From assembly GCA_030630095.1 (NCBI GenBank), contig DAOVNW010000003.1:1-21678 (forward strand): a stretch of DNA of 21,678 nucleotides, in the 5' to 3' direction. Shown piece by piece: positions 1 through 8,500 of this stretch (position 1 is the first letter of the stretch; each line of letters opens with the position of its first letter). The DNA is from Candidatus Omnitrophota bacterium. GTDB taxonomy: Bacteria > Omnitrophota > Gorgyraeia > JAGLLT01. Position numbers and translations under genes: made by a program. Under the pieces are notes generated by a model. The model saw only the letters and a program-made list of their open reading frames with translations. It searched no databases and was not told the origin of the DNA.

Positions 1-858
1 ATGATTGAAATAGCCCGGGAGGTAGGTGATAAGAAAACCGTTAAGGAATTTAGCGAACAGGCAAAAAAATTATATAAGGTAATTAACGCGAAAGGCTGGG
101 ATGGAAAGTGGTATCTGCGCGGTTTTACAAATGAAGAAATTTCCATTGGCTCAAAGAGCCGCAAGGAAGGAAAGATATTTCTAAATACACAATCCTGGGC
201 GGTGTTGAGCGGTGTTGCTGGAAAAGAAAGAGAAAAATTATGCTTAGAAGCGGTTGATAAGTATTTAGATGGTAAGTTGGGGCCTGAATTATTTAGTCCC
301 GCCTATACTAAATTTAATAGCAGCCTTGGCCGTATTACTTCCTTTATACCGGGGACAAAAGAAAATGCCGCTGTTTTTTGTCATGCCGCTTCCTTCAAAA
401 TGGCCGCTGATTGTAAGGCTGGCCGCGGGAGCAAAGCTTATCAGACGCTTAAAAAGATATTGCCTTTACCGCGAGATTATGATATTTACAAGGCGGAGCC
501 TTATGTCTTTGCCGAGTATATCATAGGCCCGAGCAATCCTACTCGGTCAGGCGAAGGGGCATTTACCTGGCTTACCGGTACAGCGGCCTGGGTGTTTTCT
601 GTTGCCATTCACTGGATGCTGGGGATAAGGCCTGATTTTGGCGGCCTGATAATAGACCCGTGCCTGCCGCAAGATTGGTCCAGCTGTCAGATCACAAGGC
701 CATTTCGTAAAAATATATATGAAATTAATATTGAGAATCCATCTCATGTTGAAAAAGGAGTTAAAAGGCTGCTTTTAGACGGCAAAGAGATTAAAGGCAG
801 TTTCATCCCTTATCAAGAAAGCAGCATGGTTCATATAGTTGACGTGTTGATGGGTTAA
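1..858 (+). CDS. GH94-family glycoside phosphorylase, C-terminal part (5' end outside window)
   Basis: The frame is open from the first base, and GH94 proteins are usually about 800 residues or more, so the ATG at base 1 is internal and the real start lies upstream. The 285 visible residues read like the end of the GH94 (alpha/alpha)6 barrel plus C-terminal beta domain. They show an IFLNTQSWAVLSG stretch near residue 59, GTKENAAVFCHA (118-129) with a histidine at 128, AEPYVFAEYI (166-174), and GEGAFTWLTGTAAW (184-197) followed by LGIRPDFGGLIIDPCLP. In characterised GH94 enzymes the His and the Thr-Gly of the last motif bind phosphate. The catalytic Asp region is upstream and not visible. The usual KENGG is KENAA here. 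GH94 enzymes phosphorolyse beta-glucosides such as cellobiose or 1,2-beta-oligoglucans; a GH94 module is also the C-terminal part of cyclic beta-1,2-glucan synthase. Without the N-terminus I cannot choose between a free phosphorylase and an NdvB tail. PF10091 genes downstream favour beta-1,2-glucan. Confidence 0.88.
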   Translation: MIEIAREVGDKKTVKEFSEQAKKLYKVINAKGWDGKWYLRGFTNEEISIGSKSRKEGKIFLNTQSWAVLSGVAGKEREKLCLEAVDKYLDGKLGPELFSPAYTKFNSSLGRITSFIPGTKENAAVFCHAASFKMAADCKAGRGSKAYQTLKKILPLPRDYDIYKAEPYVFAEYIIGPSNPTRSGEGAFTWLTGTAAWVFSVAIHWMLGIRPDFGGLIIDPCLPQDWSSCQITRPFRKNIYEINIENPSHVEKGVKRLLLDGKEIKGSFIPYQESSMVHIVDVLMG

Positions 859-926
859 AAAGCGCGAGTTTATTTGACAAAGATAAAAATGTGTATTGAG
901 TGAAACACTTTAAGGAGTTACAAATA

Positions 927-1609
927 ATGAAAAAAAAAGCTTTATATTCTTTGGCCTTATAAGGATTATTTTAAGAGAGAAAATGATTATTTAGAGGTTT
1001 ATGCCCAGAGAGACAATGACCCCCCTTAAGCCGATAGAAACTTTTGCCTTGCTGCCGACGGGTTCTTCTTTAATTGTGGATGACTTTAACGATGGTCAAG
1101 ACCCGAATAATCTTGGCGGTGAGACTGGGCTCTGGAAACTTGACTCTCACGGCCATTATAAGGGCTGTTTTCCTGAATATACAAGCGAAAACAAAATAGG
1201 TGATGCGGGTTATTGTCTAAAATTAAACTATGATGTTGATTCTAGAAAACAGGCTATTTGCGCCTATAGCCAATATTTAGAAGGAGTCAACCTTAAAGTG
1301 TTCAACAGCCTTTCCTTTTATGTTAAAGGCGATAAGTTGGAGGGTTTCACTAAAAGGCTAAAGATAGAACTCTGGGACAATAATGATGTGGGGATAGTTT
1401 ATATTGTTCAGGGCATCACTGAAGAGTGGCAGAAAGTTGTAATTCCATTTGATGACTTTAAGGGAATTCTTAGCCGCTGGGATAGCCCGAAAAGACTTGC
1501 CTTTGTGTTTGAAAACCAGCCGGCTTTCTATAAAAATATGGGTATTACTAATACGAAAGGCGGTATCTATATAGATGATCTGGCTTTTGAGCGCACAAAG
1601 AAGAAATAA
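927..1609 (+). pseudogene. Remnant of a secreted PF10091 glycosidase + CBM gene (internal deletion and frameshift)
   Basis: An AAGGAG ribosome site (912-917) precedes an ATG at 927 that begins a signal-peptide-like MKKKALYSLAL and then stops at 960-962. Directly after the stop, in a second frame (961-1026), comes KDYFKRENDYLEVYAQRD. This matches the end of the catalytic region of the intact neighbour at 1881-4316 (KDYTQLHPKYFKVYARRD, residues 414-431). That frame ends at a TAA at 1027-1029, just after a run of six C (1020-1025). Removing one C would join it to the third frame, 1030-1609, which encodes SSLIVDDFNDG, NDLGG-like NNLGG, a KLNYDVD strand, EEWQKVVIPFDDF and GGIYIDDLAFE. This is a CBM11/CIA30-like beta-sandwich matching residues 450-622 of the neighbour. 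About 400 catalytic residues are therefore missing. The ATG at 1001 has no ribosome site, and homology runs through it in another frame, so 1001-1609 should not be read as an intact gene. The C-run shift could be a sequencing error; the large deletion could not. Confidence 0.8.
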
Positions 1610-1623
1610 GTATTGTGTGGTGG

Positions 1624-1640
1624 TTGAGGTTTAACCTCAA
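1624..1640. promoter_or_regulatory. Perfect 17-base palindrome upstream of the second remnant
   Basis: TTGAGGTT and AACCTCAA are perfect inverted arms around a single central T, 15 bases after the stop of the upstream remnant. It could be an operator for a dimeric regulator or the stem of a short hairpin. No T-run follows, so it is not a standard intrinsic terminator. Confidence 0.45.
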
Positions 1641-1643
1641 GCA

Positions 1644-1680
1644 GTTCACTCTAAAATATATTAAGATATATAGGGTGAAC
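1644..1680 (+). promoter_or_regulatory. Hairpin in the leader of the 1702 remnant
   Basis: GTTCAC (1644-1649) pairs with GTGAAC (1675-1680). The inner CTA and ATATA bases can extend the stem with a T-G pair and some mismatches. The hairpin ends eight bases before the AGGAGG ribosome site at 1689-1694. It is visible as an inverted repeat; a regulatory role is inference. Confidence 0.4.
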
Positions 1681-1701
1681 ATTGCAATAGGAGGTATATT
1701 T

Positions 1702-1860
1702 ATGTTAGATAAAATTAAAATAATTTTGTTAATGTTTTCTTTTTGTGTTTTATTTTTTCCGGAAGGGATCGACCTTTTGAAGTTTACTGTTGTGCTGCGG
1801 GGAGCTGCACGCTCAGAGGGAGTTATCTATGTTGATGATGCCGCTATCAAAGTGAAGTAA
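1702..1860 (+). pseudogene. Second remnant: signal peptide fused to the end of a CBM-like domain
   Basis: A clean AGGAGG (1689-1694) sits seven bases before the ATG, making 1702 a better start than the in-frame ATG at 1615, which lies in the previous gene's trailer. The 52-residue product has a signal-peptide-like N-terminus (MLDKIKIILLMFSFCVLFF). It runs straight into KFTVVLRGA...SEGVIYVDDAAIKVK, which resembles the last two strands of the CBM modules in neighbouring genes (KGTIYVDDLSFE at residues 610-621 of the 1881 gene). No catalytic domain and no full binding module remain. The simplest reading is an internal in-frame deletion of a secreted glycosidase or CBM gene, the same kind of collapse as at 927-1609. 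A short functional secreted peptide is possible but less likely. It ends 20 bases before the next start, so it would be co-transcribed with the 1881 gene. Confidence 0.65.
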
Positions 1861-1880
1861 GCGCCGTTAGAGGTTAAAGA

Positions 1881-4316
1881 ATGAAATCAATTGTCAAACT
1901 TAATAAAAAAATAGTAATTGTTTTAGCCCTCCTGATATCAGGATTCAATTGTCCCTTAGCGGCCGCGCGGCCCTCGTTAATCCGAATTACCACTTCCGCC
2001 GAAGATACCCAATATCTCTGGAGCTTAGCTGAGGATACCTGGCGGTGTATTGACTATTTTGTGGCTCCGGAAACAGGCTTTCCTTACGATTCAGACCATG
2101 AATCCGATTATACTAATACCACCAATATTGGCCTTTATCTAACCTGCTTAGCGGCAGCCGCAGAGCTCGGCTTTATTGAAAGAGAAAAGGCTTCGGAAAA
2201 AGCGGCAAAAATTCTGAGTAGTGTTGAAAAAATAGAAGACTGGAATGGTTTTTTGAATAACTGGATTAGCGTAAGAGGTAAAACCAAAGCCGAGGAAGGC
2301 GATAACGCTCTCTCAGATTTCAATAAGTTGCCCGCCGGCATAATGGTTATTCGCCAGGAATTTCCAAAATTAAATAAGCAGTGCGGCAGAATTTTAGATA
2401 AGATAAAATGGTCAACATTCTATAATTCTAAAACAGGAAACTGCTACGGCGGCTATGATGTGGTAAATAAAAAATTGATGCGAGGAATGGAACTATTGGC
2501 AGGCGATACCAGATTAGCCGCCTTTTTAATGATTGCTGCCGGATCTGCTCCGCCTGAGATTTGGAATAAATTAAAGCGCCAGACTGAAGAACATTACGGA
2601 ATAAAGTATTTCAAACCCGGTTGGTATGGAGGCGGTCTGTTTATGCAGGCCTTCGGAGGTATATTTTTGGATGAAAGGCAAGCTGTAATCGGCAAGTCAA
2701 CAGCAAATCTTGCTTACGTTCAGATGCTTTATGCTGAAGAGCGCGGATTTGACGTTTGGGGTTGGTCATCTTCATATTCACCTTGCGATGCTTACCTTGG
2801 TTGGGGAGGGTTAAAGGGAAATATAGTTACTCCTCACGCCAGCGTTCTGGCCATAATTTATTATCCTAATAAAGTGGTAGAAAATTTAAGAAAATTAGAG
2901 GCCTTAGGCGCCCGGGCTGACTATAAAATTGGCAGTAAAAGTTATGCCTTTGGATTTCGGGATGCCATTAATCTTGATACTAATGAGGTAACTTTAAAAT
3001 ATTTGCCTGCTTTAGATCAGGGGATGTTATTTTTAAGTTTGGCTAACTATTTGAAAGATGGTGTTATCTGGAAGCTTTTTGAAAAAGATCCTATAGTCAA
3101 ACACGCGAAATCCTTAATTAAAGATTATACTCAACTTCATCCCAAATATTTTAAAGTTTACGCGCGTAGAGATAAATTTCCCCTTAAAATACCAGGTTCA
3201 ACTAAGGCCAAGGCTCAATCCCAAAAATCTTCTTTAGTTATAGATAGTTTTAATAAAACACTTAACTTAAATGATCTTGGGGGCTTAAGAAAGATTAAGG
3301 ATTGTAAAATTGGTTTTGATGATAAAAGTAAACAGACTGAGCAAGGATATGGGCTGAGGTTGAGCTATGATGTCGGGCCATTATGCCCAACCAATGTATT
3401 TACAGAAAAATTAAATGGCATAAATGCCAGTTCTTACAATGCCGTATCATTTTATCTCAAGGGTGACCAAAAAGACGGCTACACTCATTCTTTTAGAATT
3501 GAACTGGAATCCAAAAATAATGGCGCTGTCTTTAAGGTAATGGGTGTCAGTTCATATTGGCAGAAAGTTACCATTCCCTTCAGGAATTTTGGAGGCAAGC
3601 TTACTGGTTGGGATGGCATGGATGCCTATTGGGGCGGAATGATTACAGACTTAAATGACATAAAAAAAATATCTTTTGTATTTGATATGCGGGAAGTATC
3701 TAAAAACAAAGGAACCATTTATGTGGACGACTTGAGCTTTGAGAGGTTAGATAAAAAAGCTTTAAAAATAGCGGCTATACAGTTAAATGATTTTTCTGAT
3801 TCTCCTATAGGTTCTGATGGAACTCTGGATGAAATGGATTCTATTGCCGGATGGTCTAAAGCGCGCTCCAAAAAGGCGAACTTGAAACTGGGAATTGCTA
3901 AAGGAAAAAAAGAAAACGCCCTCAAATTAAACTATGATTTAGGTCAGGGGACAGAGAATGGGTGGGTAGTGATTGAGAAAGAATTTTATCTGGACTTGCC
4001 GGAAAAATATGAATTTAGATTTTTCCTGAAAGGAGATGGCAAAACCAATAATTTAGAATTTAAATTAATAGATGAAAATGGAAGTACCTTCGCGAAAAAA
4101 CTTATTGGCATCACCTCCCAGGATGTCTGGCAGGAAGTCGTAATTACATCAGATCAGATTTTATATTGGTGGGGCGGAGATAAAAACTTTGACAGGGTAA
4201 GAAAGATTTCCTTTGCCGTAAGCGCTGGCTCAGCGGGCAAAGGAACAGTAATTATCGACCGCTTGCGAATATTGACCAAAGCCTCGCGGAAGAACAAAAA
4301 TATTCCTTCAAAATGA
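1881..4316 (+). CDS. Secreted PF10091 (GH144/GH189-like) glycosidase with two C-terminal carbohydrate-binding-like modules
   Basis: 811 residues. The start is supported by a modest AGAGG site (about 1870-1874) and a signal peptide: KKs at 7-10, hydrophobic core about 11-20, likely cleavage near PLAAA (25-29). Residues about 40-430 read as the PF10091 'glycoamylase' barrel: GLYLTCLAAAAELGFI (84-99), WYGGGLFMQAFGGIFLD (248-264), GWSSSYSPCDAYLGWGG (294-310), TPHASVLAI (317-325), GFRDAINLD (358-366) and LDQGMLFLSLANYL (378-391). Enzymes of this fold include GH144 endo-beta-1,2-glucanases, and the middle domain of NdvB (GH189) shares it. Two beta-sandwich modules follow, about 450-622 and 625-797, each ending in a typical strand (GTIYVDDLSF; GTVIIDRLRI); they look CBM11/CIA30-like. 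Predicted role: extracytoplasmic hydrolysis of a beta-glucan, probably beta-1,2-linked, feeding phosphorolysis by a GH94 enzyme. The substrate is inference; the fold call is strong. Two broken relatives lie directly upstream, so this is the survivor of a tandem family. Confidence 0.88.
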   Translation: MKSIVKLNKKIVIVLALLISGFNCPLAAARPSLIRITTSAEDTQYLWSLAEDTWRCIDYFVAPETGFPYDSDHESDYTNTTNIGLYLTCLAAAAELGFIEREKASEKAAKILSSVEKIEDWNGFLNNWISVRGKTKAEEGDNALSDFNKLPAGIMVIRQEFPKLNKQCGRILDKIKWSTFYNSKTGNCYGGYDVVNKKLMRGMELLAGDTRLAAFLMIAAGSAPPEIWNKLKRQTEEHYGIKYFKPGWYGGGLFMQAFGGIFLDERQAVIGKSTANLAYVQMLYAEERGFDVWGWSSSYSPCDAYLGWGGLKGNIVTPHASVLAIIYYPNKVVENLRKLEALGARADYKIGSKSYAFGFRDAINLDTNEVTLKYLPALDQGMLFLSLANYLKDGVIWKLFEKDPIVKHAKSLIKDYTQLHPKYFKVYARRDKFPLKIPGSTKAKAQSQKSSLVIDSFNKTLNLNDLGGLRKIKDCKIGFDDKSKQTEQGYGLRLSYDVGPLCPTNVFTEKLNGINASSYNAVSFYLKGDQKDGYTHSFRIELESKNNGAVFKVMGVSSYWQKVTIPFRNFGGKLTGWDGMDAYWGGMITDLNDIKKISFVFDMREVSKNKGTIYVDDLSFERLDKKALKIAAIQLNDFSDSPIGSDGTLDEMDSIAGWSKARSKKANLKLGIAKGKKENALKLNYDLGQGTENGWVVIEKEFYLDLPEKYEFRFFLKGDGKTNNLEFKLIDENGSTFAKKLIGITSQDVWQEVVITSDQILYWWGGDKNFDRVRKISFAVSAGSAGKGTVIIDRLRILTKASRKNKNIPSK

Positions 4317-4338
4317 CAGCATCACATAAAAAGTTCTC

Positions 4339-4367
4339 TTGACAAAAGGGATTTGATGGGTTATTAT
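4339..4367 (+). promoter_or_regulatory. Sigma70-type promoter for the small CBM gene
   Basis: TTGACA at 4339-4344, a 17-base spacer, and TATTAT at 4362-4367. It starts 22 bases after the stop of the upstream glycosidase and about 60 bases before the GTG start at 4426. The -35 is consensus and the spacing ideal, so the small gene is likely transcribed on its own. Confidence 0.75.
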
Positions 4368-4425
4368 TATTGTGGTGATAGCCGCGTTTCCAATTAAAGA
4401 ATGAACAAAAATAGGGAGGTGGAAA

Positions 4426-4989
4426 GTGAGGAAAGTATATGTAGTGAGTTTAGTTATAGTTGGTATGCTATTCATGCAGGCCGCGCCGGTTATGGCTTGG
4501 CAGGGAGGCCAGGAAGAAAATTTAATTGTTAACCCGGGTTTTGAAAGCGGCGGTGTTAACAATTGGTCCGTGTGGCAAATATCCGATACAGTTTCAGACA
4601 AAGAGAGTTATTCAGGAGATTATTCAGCTGATATATCGCTTTCTGGAGGTGTTGAATTCGGAGGCCTGGTTCAAGACATTGCTTATAAGGGAATGTCTCC
4701 GGGGGATTCTTTTGAAGCCAGTGTATGGATAAAAACAGTTGAGCTGCATAATACAAACGCAGTTTTAAAAATGGAATTTTTTGATGATACTTGGACGGCA
4801 ACCGGTGACGCGGCAGAGAGTAAAATCATTGGAGGCGATACCGATTGGACTAAAGTCAGCATCAGTGGAACCGTACCTGCTCAAACTACAAAGGTGAATT
4901 TTATTCTCGGCTTATGGAATTGGGGCGCTGCTGAAGATGGTAAAGCATATTTTGATGATGCTTTTTGCCGCCCGTCCCTGGCAAGATAA
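4426..4989 (+). CDS. Small secreted stand-alone carbohydrate-binding protein (CBM4/9-like)
   Basis: 187 residues from a GTG start with a strong GGGAGG site (4414-4419) seven bases before it; no better ATG lies nearby. Residues 1-25 are a signal peptide (RK, then a hydrophobic core, ending PVMA before WQGG). The rest is a single beta-sandwich of CBM_4_9 type. It shows the hallmark opening NLIVNPGFESGGVNNWS, a SYSGDYSADISL strand, FEASVWIKT, TDWTKVSISGTV and the closing KAYFDDAFC. No catalytic domain is attached. CBMs of this type bind beta-glucans, xylan or other polysaccharides, so it may present or capture glycan for the neighbouring PF10091 enzymes, or it may be a surface lectin. The ligand cannot be told from sequence. 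It has its own promoter (4339-4367) and is followed by a long non-coding gap. Confidence 0.85.
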   Translation: MRKVYVVSLVIVGMLFMQAAPVMAWQGGQEENLIVNPGFESGGVNNWSVWQISDTVSDKESYSGDYSADISLSGGVEFGGLVQDIAYKGMSPGDSFEASVWIKTVELHNTNAVLKMEFFDDTWTATGDAAESKIIGGDTDWTKVSISGTVPAQTTKVNFILGLWNWGAAEDGKAYFDDAFCRPSLAR

Positions 4990-5062
4990 GGGCTTGTCTT
5001 ATATATAGATAACAAAAAATTGGTTGGCGGATGCGGACGTTTTGAATAAATAATCTATACAG

Positions 5063-5080
5063 CTTTTCGTACTCGAAAAG
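5063..5080 (+). terminator. Perfect 7-bp hairpin downstream of the CBM gene (weak terminator candidate)
   Basis: CTTTTCG and CGAAAAG pair perfectly around a TACT loop, 74 bases after the stop at 4989. The following bases (ACTTAAGTAATTT) are only loosely T-rich, so it is at best a weak intrinsic terminator or an RNA-stabilising end. Confidence 0.35.
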
Positions 5081-5327
5081 ACTTAAGTAATTTAGTGTTA
5101 AGCGCTGTTTGGTACAGTTACAGCGTGTTTCAACACACTGGAAAATAATTCTTTTAGCTTCCCGCGATTTCGATAATTCTTTCGCGAATACACCCTACCT
5201 TCAATGTGTGAAAAAGCTTTTAGCAATAGTGCTATCCCGACAATCACCCTTACGGTTCATACTGCCGATAAATCCATAATAATTTTAAGCTCAAGGTAAA
5301 ACAAAATTATCCCTTTAAAAAACAAAA

Positions 5328-5364
5328 AATTACCCTTGACGGTAATTGTTTTATAGGGTATATT
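5328..5364 (+). promoter_or_regulatory. Distal promoter of the giant gene with a dyad over its -35 box
   Basis: TTGACG at 5336-5341, a 17-base spacer, and TATATT at 5359-5364 form a near-consensus sigma70 promoter. AATTACC (5328-5334) and GGTAATT (5341-5347) are perfect inverted arms separated by CTTGAC, so the dyad covers the -35 element exactly. One mismatch further out, the A/T bases pair again (5324-5326 with 5349-5351). Such placement is typical of a repressor operator. The regulator is not in the window. Confidence 0.6.
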
Positions 5365-5454
5365 GTAATTACGAAGATTAAAAAGGCGGCAATTAATTTT
5401 TTTGATAACAGAGCGAGGTTTTTTATTGTAGAGTAATAATGCCTGAAAAGGCGC

Positions 5455-5483
5455 TTGACACATTTTAAGACACTTTTTAAGAT
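5455..5483 (+). promoter_or_regulatory. Proximal promoter of the giant gene
   Basis: Consensus TTGACA at 5455-5460, a 17-base spacer, and TAAGAT at 5478-5483 (four of six to TATAAT). The predicted start of transcription near 5490 gives a leader of about 70 bases before the ATG at 5562. Confidence 0.6.
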
Positions 5484-5561
5484 CAACCCTTGAAGATTTC
5501 GTAACATAGACACACTGTATGTAGTGTTTAGTAAAAGTTGAAATAGCAAAGGGAGAAAGCA

Positions 5562-8500
5562 ATGACTTATTTAGAGAAAGTTTTTATTGGTAATGGTTTA
5601 CTGCCTAACGCTAAGATAGTAAAAAGGAAAGCCCGCCGTTATCTTGTTAATTTTTTTGTAGGACCCATAGCCGTATTGTTTGTGCTTGTGTTTTCTTTAA
5701 TGTCCTACGCCGCTATTAATACCCCCGCCTTAGATTATATTGGCTCTCTAAATACTACCGGTGTAGTTGAATTGAGTTGGAGTGACGAAAGTGCTACTGG
5801 AGCAACCCAGTATGAACTACAGCGGGACACAAAGAGTGATTTTAGCGTCTCCCCGAAGAGCATCTGGGTCTCAAATGCTGATTATACTAAGATTTTCACT
5901 GAAAGTGAACCCGGCACCTATTTCTTTAGGGTAAAAGCCTGGAATGCTGCCAAAACCGAATCCAGCGAGTGGAGCAATGTAGAAAATGTCCCTGTTATCT
6001 TTATTCCTGATATAGGCATTTCTCATAATACGCCTGATGAGCTTAAGGCTAAATTAGACCAATTATATACCTATTTTGACACCCAGCATTTTCATAATAA
6101 GGATTTATTCTTACAGGACGTCTTTAAGGACACATTCAATTATTTCTTAGACGCCGATATTCATAATTTAACTTATGGTTTCCCTCGCGCAGGTCACTTA
6201 CCCAACGACCCTGCTGCTCTTCACTGGTGCAATGGCACTGAAATTGGTTATTATCTTAATGCATTGTTGACTGGCCTTGAATGGGACCTCATAACTGAAG
6301 GCCAATTTAAGACCAGAATTAGCGCAACCTTAGATACCCTTATAACTCTGCAGGCTGACCCTGACCAGCATTTTAAAGGTCAGTTCTATACTTATTATTA
6401 TATGAAGACCGAAGGTGTCGGCGAAGGCGATATAATGCCCTATCATACCTGGTGGGGGATGGTTCCCTCTATTGATAATGCCTTCTTTGCCTGTTCTCTT
6501 ATCATTACCCGGGAATATGCCGAAGAAAAGGGCTACTCTGATATTGCCGCCAAGGCAGATACTATTGTTAGAGCAATGGATTTCAGATTATACTGGGACC
6601 CTCGCGAAAGAAAGTTTTCTTTAGGTTTTGATATGGAAACCAATGATTTCCTGCGCTATGACAATGGCAAGAATATTACCTGGGACGCGTATGCCAATGA
6701 GACGCCTATTATGACTTTGATTGCCTATGCCACCGGCGCCATTAATGAAGAGGAATTCAAACAAAACATCGATGCTCTGTGGCATAATGGTGCCGCTTAT
6801 ACCGACGAAGACGACTTTGAAATCATAGTCAATCCCTGCGGTTGGGATGGGTCTTACTTTACTTATCTGATGCCCGGTAACTTTATGAAAGTAAACGAGG
6901 CGAGATTTGGTAAAGTTGCTTCTTTGCCGGCCGCTATTTCTCATATGATGTGGGCTAAAGATAACAATATCCAAAGATTTGGCTGGTCAGATATGATGAC
7001 CGGCCCTGCCGCTGGAATACCAATGGAGGCAGGTTCTCCTCCCAGCCTGCATCAATATGCCTATCATGACTGGACCACCTATGACGAGCATATTGCCCCT
7101 TATTGTATGTTTATGGGTTTAAATTTAATTTCTGAGACTGAAGATGATTATACAGAGGCTATTTCTAAATTGCAGGAGATATCTCTTTATAATGCCTACC
7201 AGTTGAAACAGACCGTAAATTACGGCACATATGGTTTCTTTGAAGGAGCAAGGTCCGATGGAAATGATGCCGCGGCGCCAGAGCCGCTTTATGGAACTTT
7301 AGATGAGTTTTATGTCTTAGCCGCTATCTTTAATTATTATGGAGTGATTAACGGCACACCTACCTTACGCGACTATTTTTATAAAGATGAAAACGTAGCC
7401 AAAGCCGCCGCATATATGGAAGAGAAGTTTAGAGAAAGATTTTCTAACGCATTTATTGAAGCTGAAGATTATATTGATTACACCGGCTCCTTTAATAAGA
7501 TTTCCCGGGATGCGGCTAGTGGCGGTTATACCTTAAAGGGTACCGGAGATGTAAATTACAATATGTCTTTAGATGCCGACGTGAATAATGCTATTATTAA
7601 GATGGTCTATACTGATGATATAGGCGGGGCTGAAGTGCAAGTATGGCTTGACGGAGAATATATATTGACGACTACTTTGGAATCAACGGAGGCCTTGGGA
7701 GTTTTTGAGAAAACAAAACAGTTAAGTTTCGCGGGGTTGATATCAAAAGGAAATCGCGCTATTACCCTTAAAGTAAACTCCGGCGCAAGTAACCTCGAGT
7801 TGGATTATTTTGTTATCTATTCCGGCGTACCGGTTGAACCTGTAGAAAATTTTCAGGGCGCTTGGAATTCTGCCAATTGGTGGACAACCGATGCCCAGGA
7901 GCCATCTCAGTATGAATTAACTCTTATTGATGCTGACCAATATCACGGAGAAATGGGCTATGCGATGAAGGTTGTCTATGATAAATCAAAAGGCGATGAT
8001 TTGAGTATACGGAAATATGGAGGCTTTGCCGCCACCATAACTCCTTTTGATTTCAGTGAACATGATTATTTTTCATTTTGGGTCTATAATGACGGCAGTC
8101 CCCTTGTGATGAGGGTCGAGCTGGAAGATACCTCAGGTAACAAATGGGCTACAGGTTGGGGTCCAGCCTCTGACGATGACCTTTGCATGAGAACCGCCGC
8201 CGGGGACTGGGAAAACTTAGTGGTAGATTTAACACGAACCTTTGGCTCAGCCGGAATAGATATGACCTCGATTGCTAATATAATATTTGTTGCGAATCCC
8301 GGAAATACCACCACTTCCGGCGCTTTCTGGATTGATGATGTTACACTGCAGAAGGCTCCCGAAGAAGCGCCAATAGAGGTTTTTGAAGCTGACCACTACG
8401 GCTGGTCAACGGCTTTTTATACTTTATCTTTGTCTTCCGAAGAGTTTCATAATGAAGGAAATGCTGATAGTCTTGGACAACGGTCGTTAAAAGTTTCCTG

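Larger units (their letters stand above)
4990..5561. other. Long non-coding gap with several hairpins and two promoters
   Basis: No convincing gene is seen on either strand in 572 bases. It holds a perfect hairpin at 5063-5080. Weaker inverted repeats follow: CGCTGT/ACAGCG at 5103-5108 and 5120-5125, GTGTT/AACAC at 5125-5129 and 5132-5136, and CGCGA/TCGCG at 5163-5167 and 5182-5186. Then come two promoters (5336-5364 and 5455-5483) facing the giant gene. The run of hairpins across 5063-5186 could belong to the trailer of the CBM transcript or to a small RNA; I recognise no known family. A TATGTAGTGTTTAGT stretch near 5518 resembles the AT-rich repeats found at 13849-13880. Confidence 0.6.

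Noticed and set aside
874..902. TTGACA at 874-879 as a promoter for the 927 remnant
   Set aside because: No fitting -10 box at 16-18 bases; the closest (TATTGA, 894-899) gives a spacer of only 14.
1001..1609. An intact 202-residue gene starting at ATG 1001
   Set aside because: There is no ribosome site, and similarity to the intact neighbour continues upstream in another frame across a C-run. It is the tail of a broken gene.
1615..1860. An 81-residue gene starting at ATG 1615
   Set aside because: That start lies in the hairpin-rich leader without a ribosome site; ATG 1702 has AGGAGG and begins a signal peptide.
5257..5562. Minus-strand open frames of 80-101 codons in the gap before the giant gene
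   Set aside because: They overlap both promoters on the other strand, show no domain-like sequence and have no supporting start signal.
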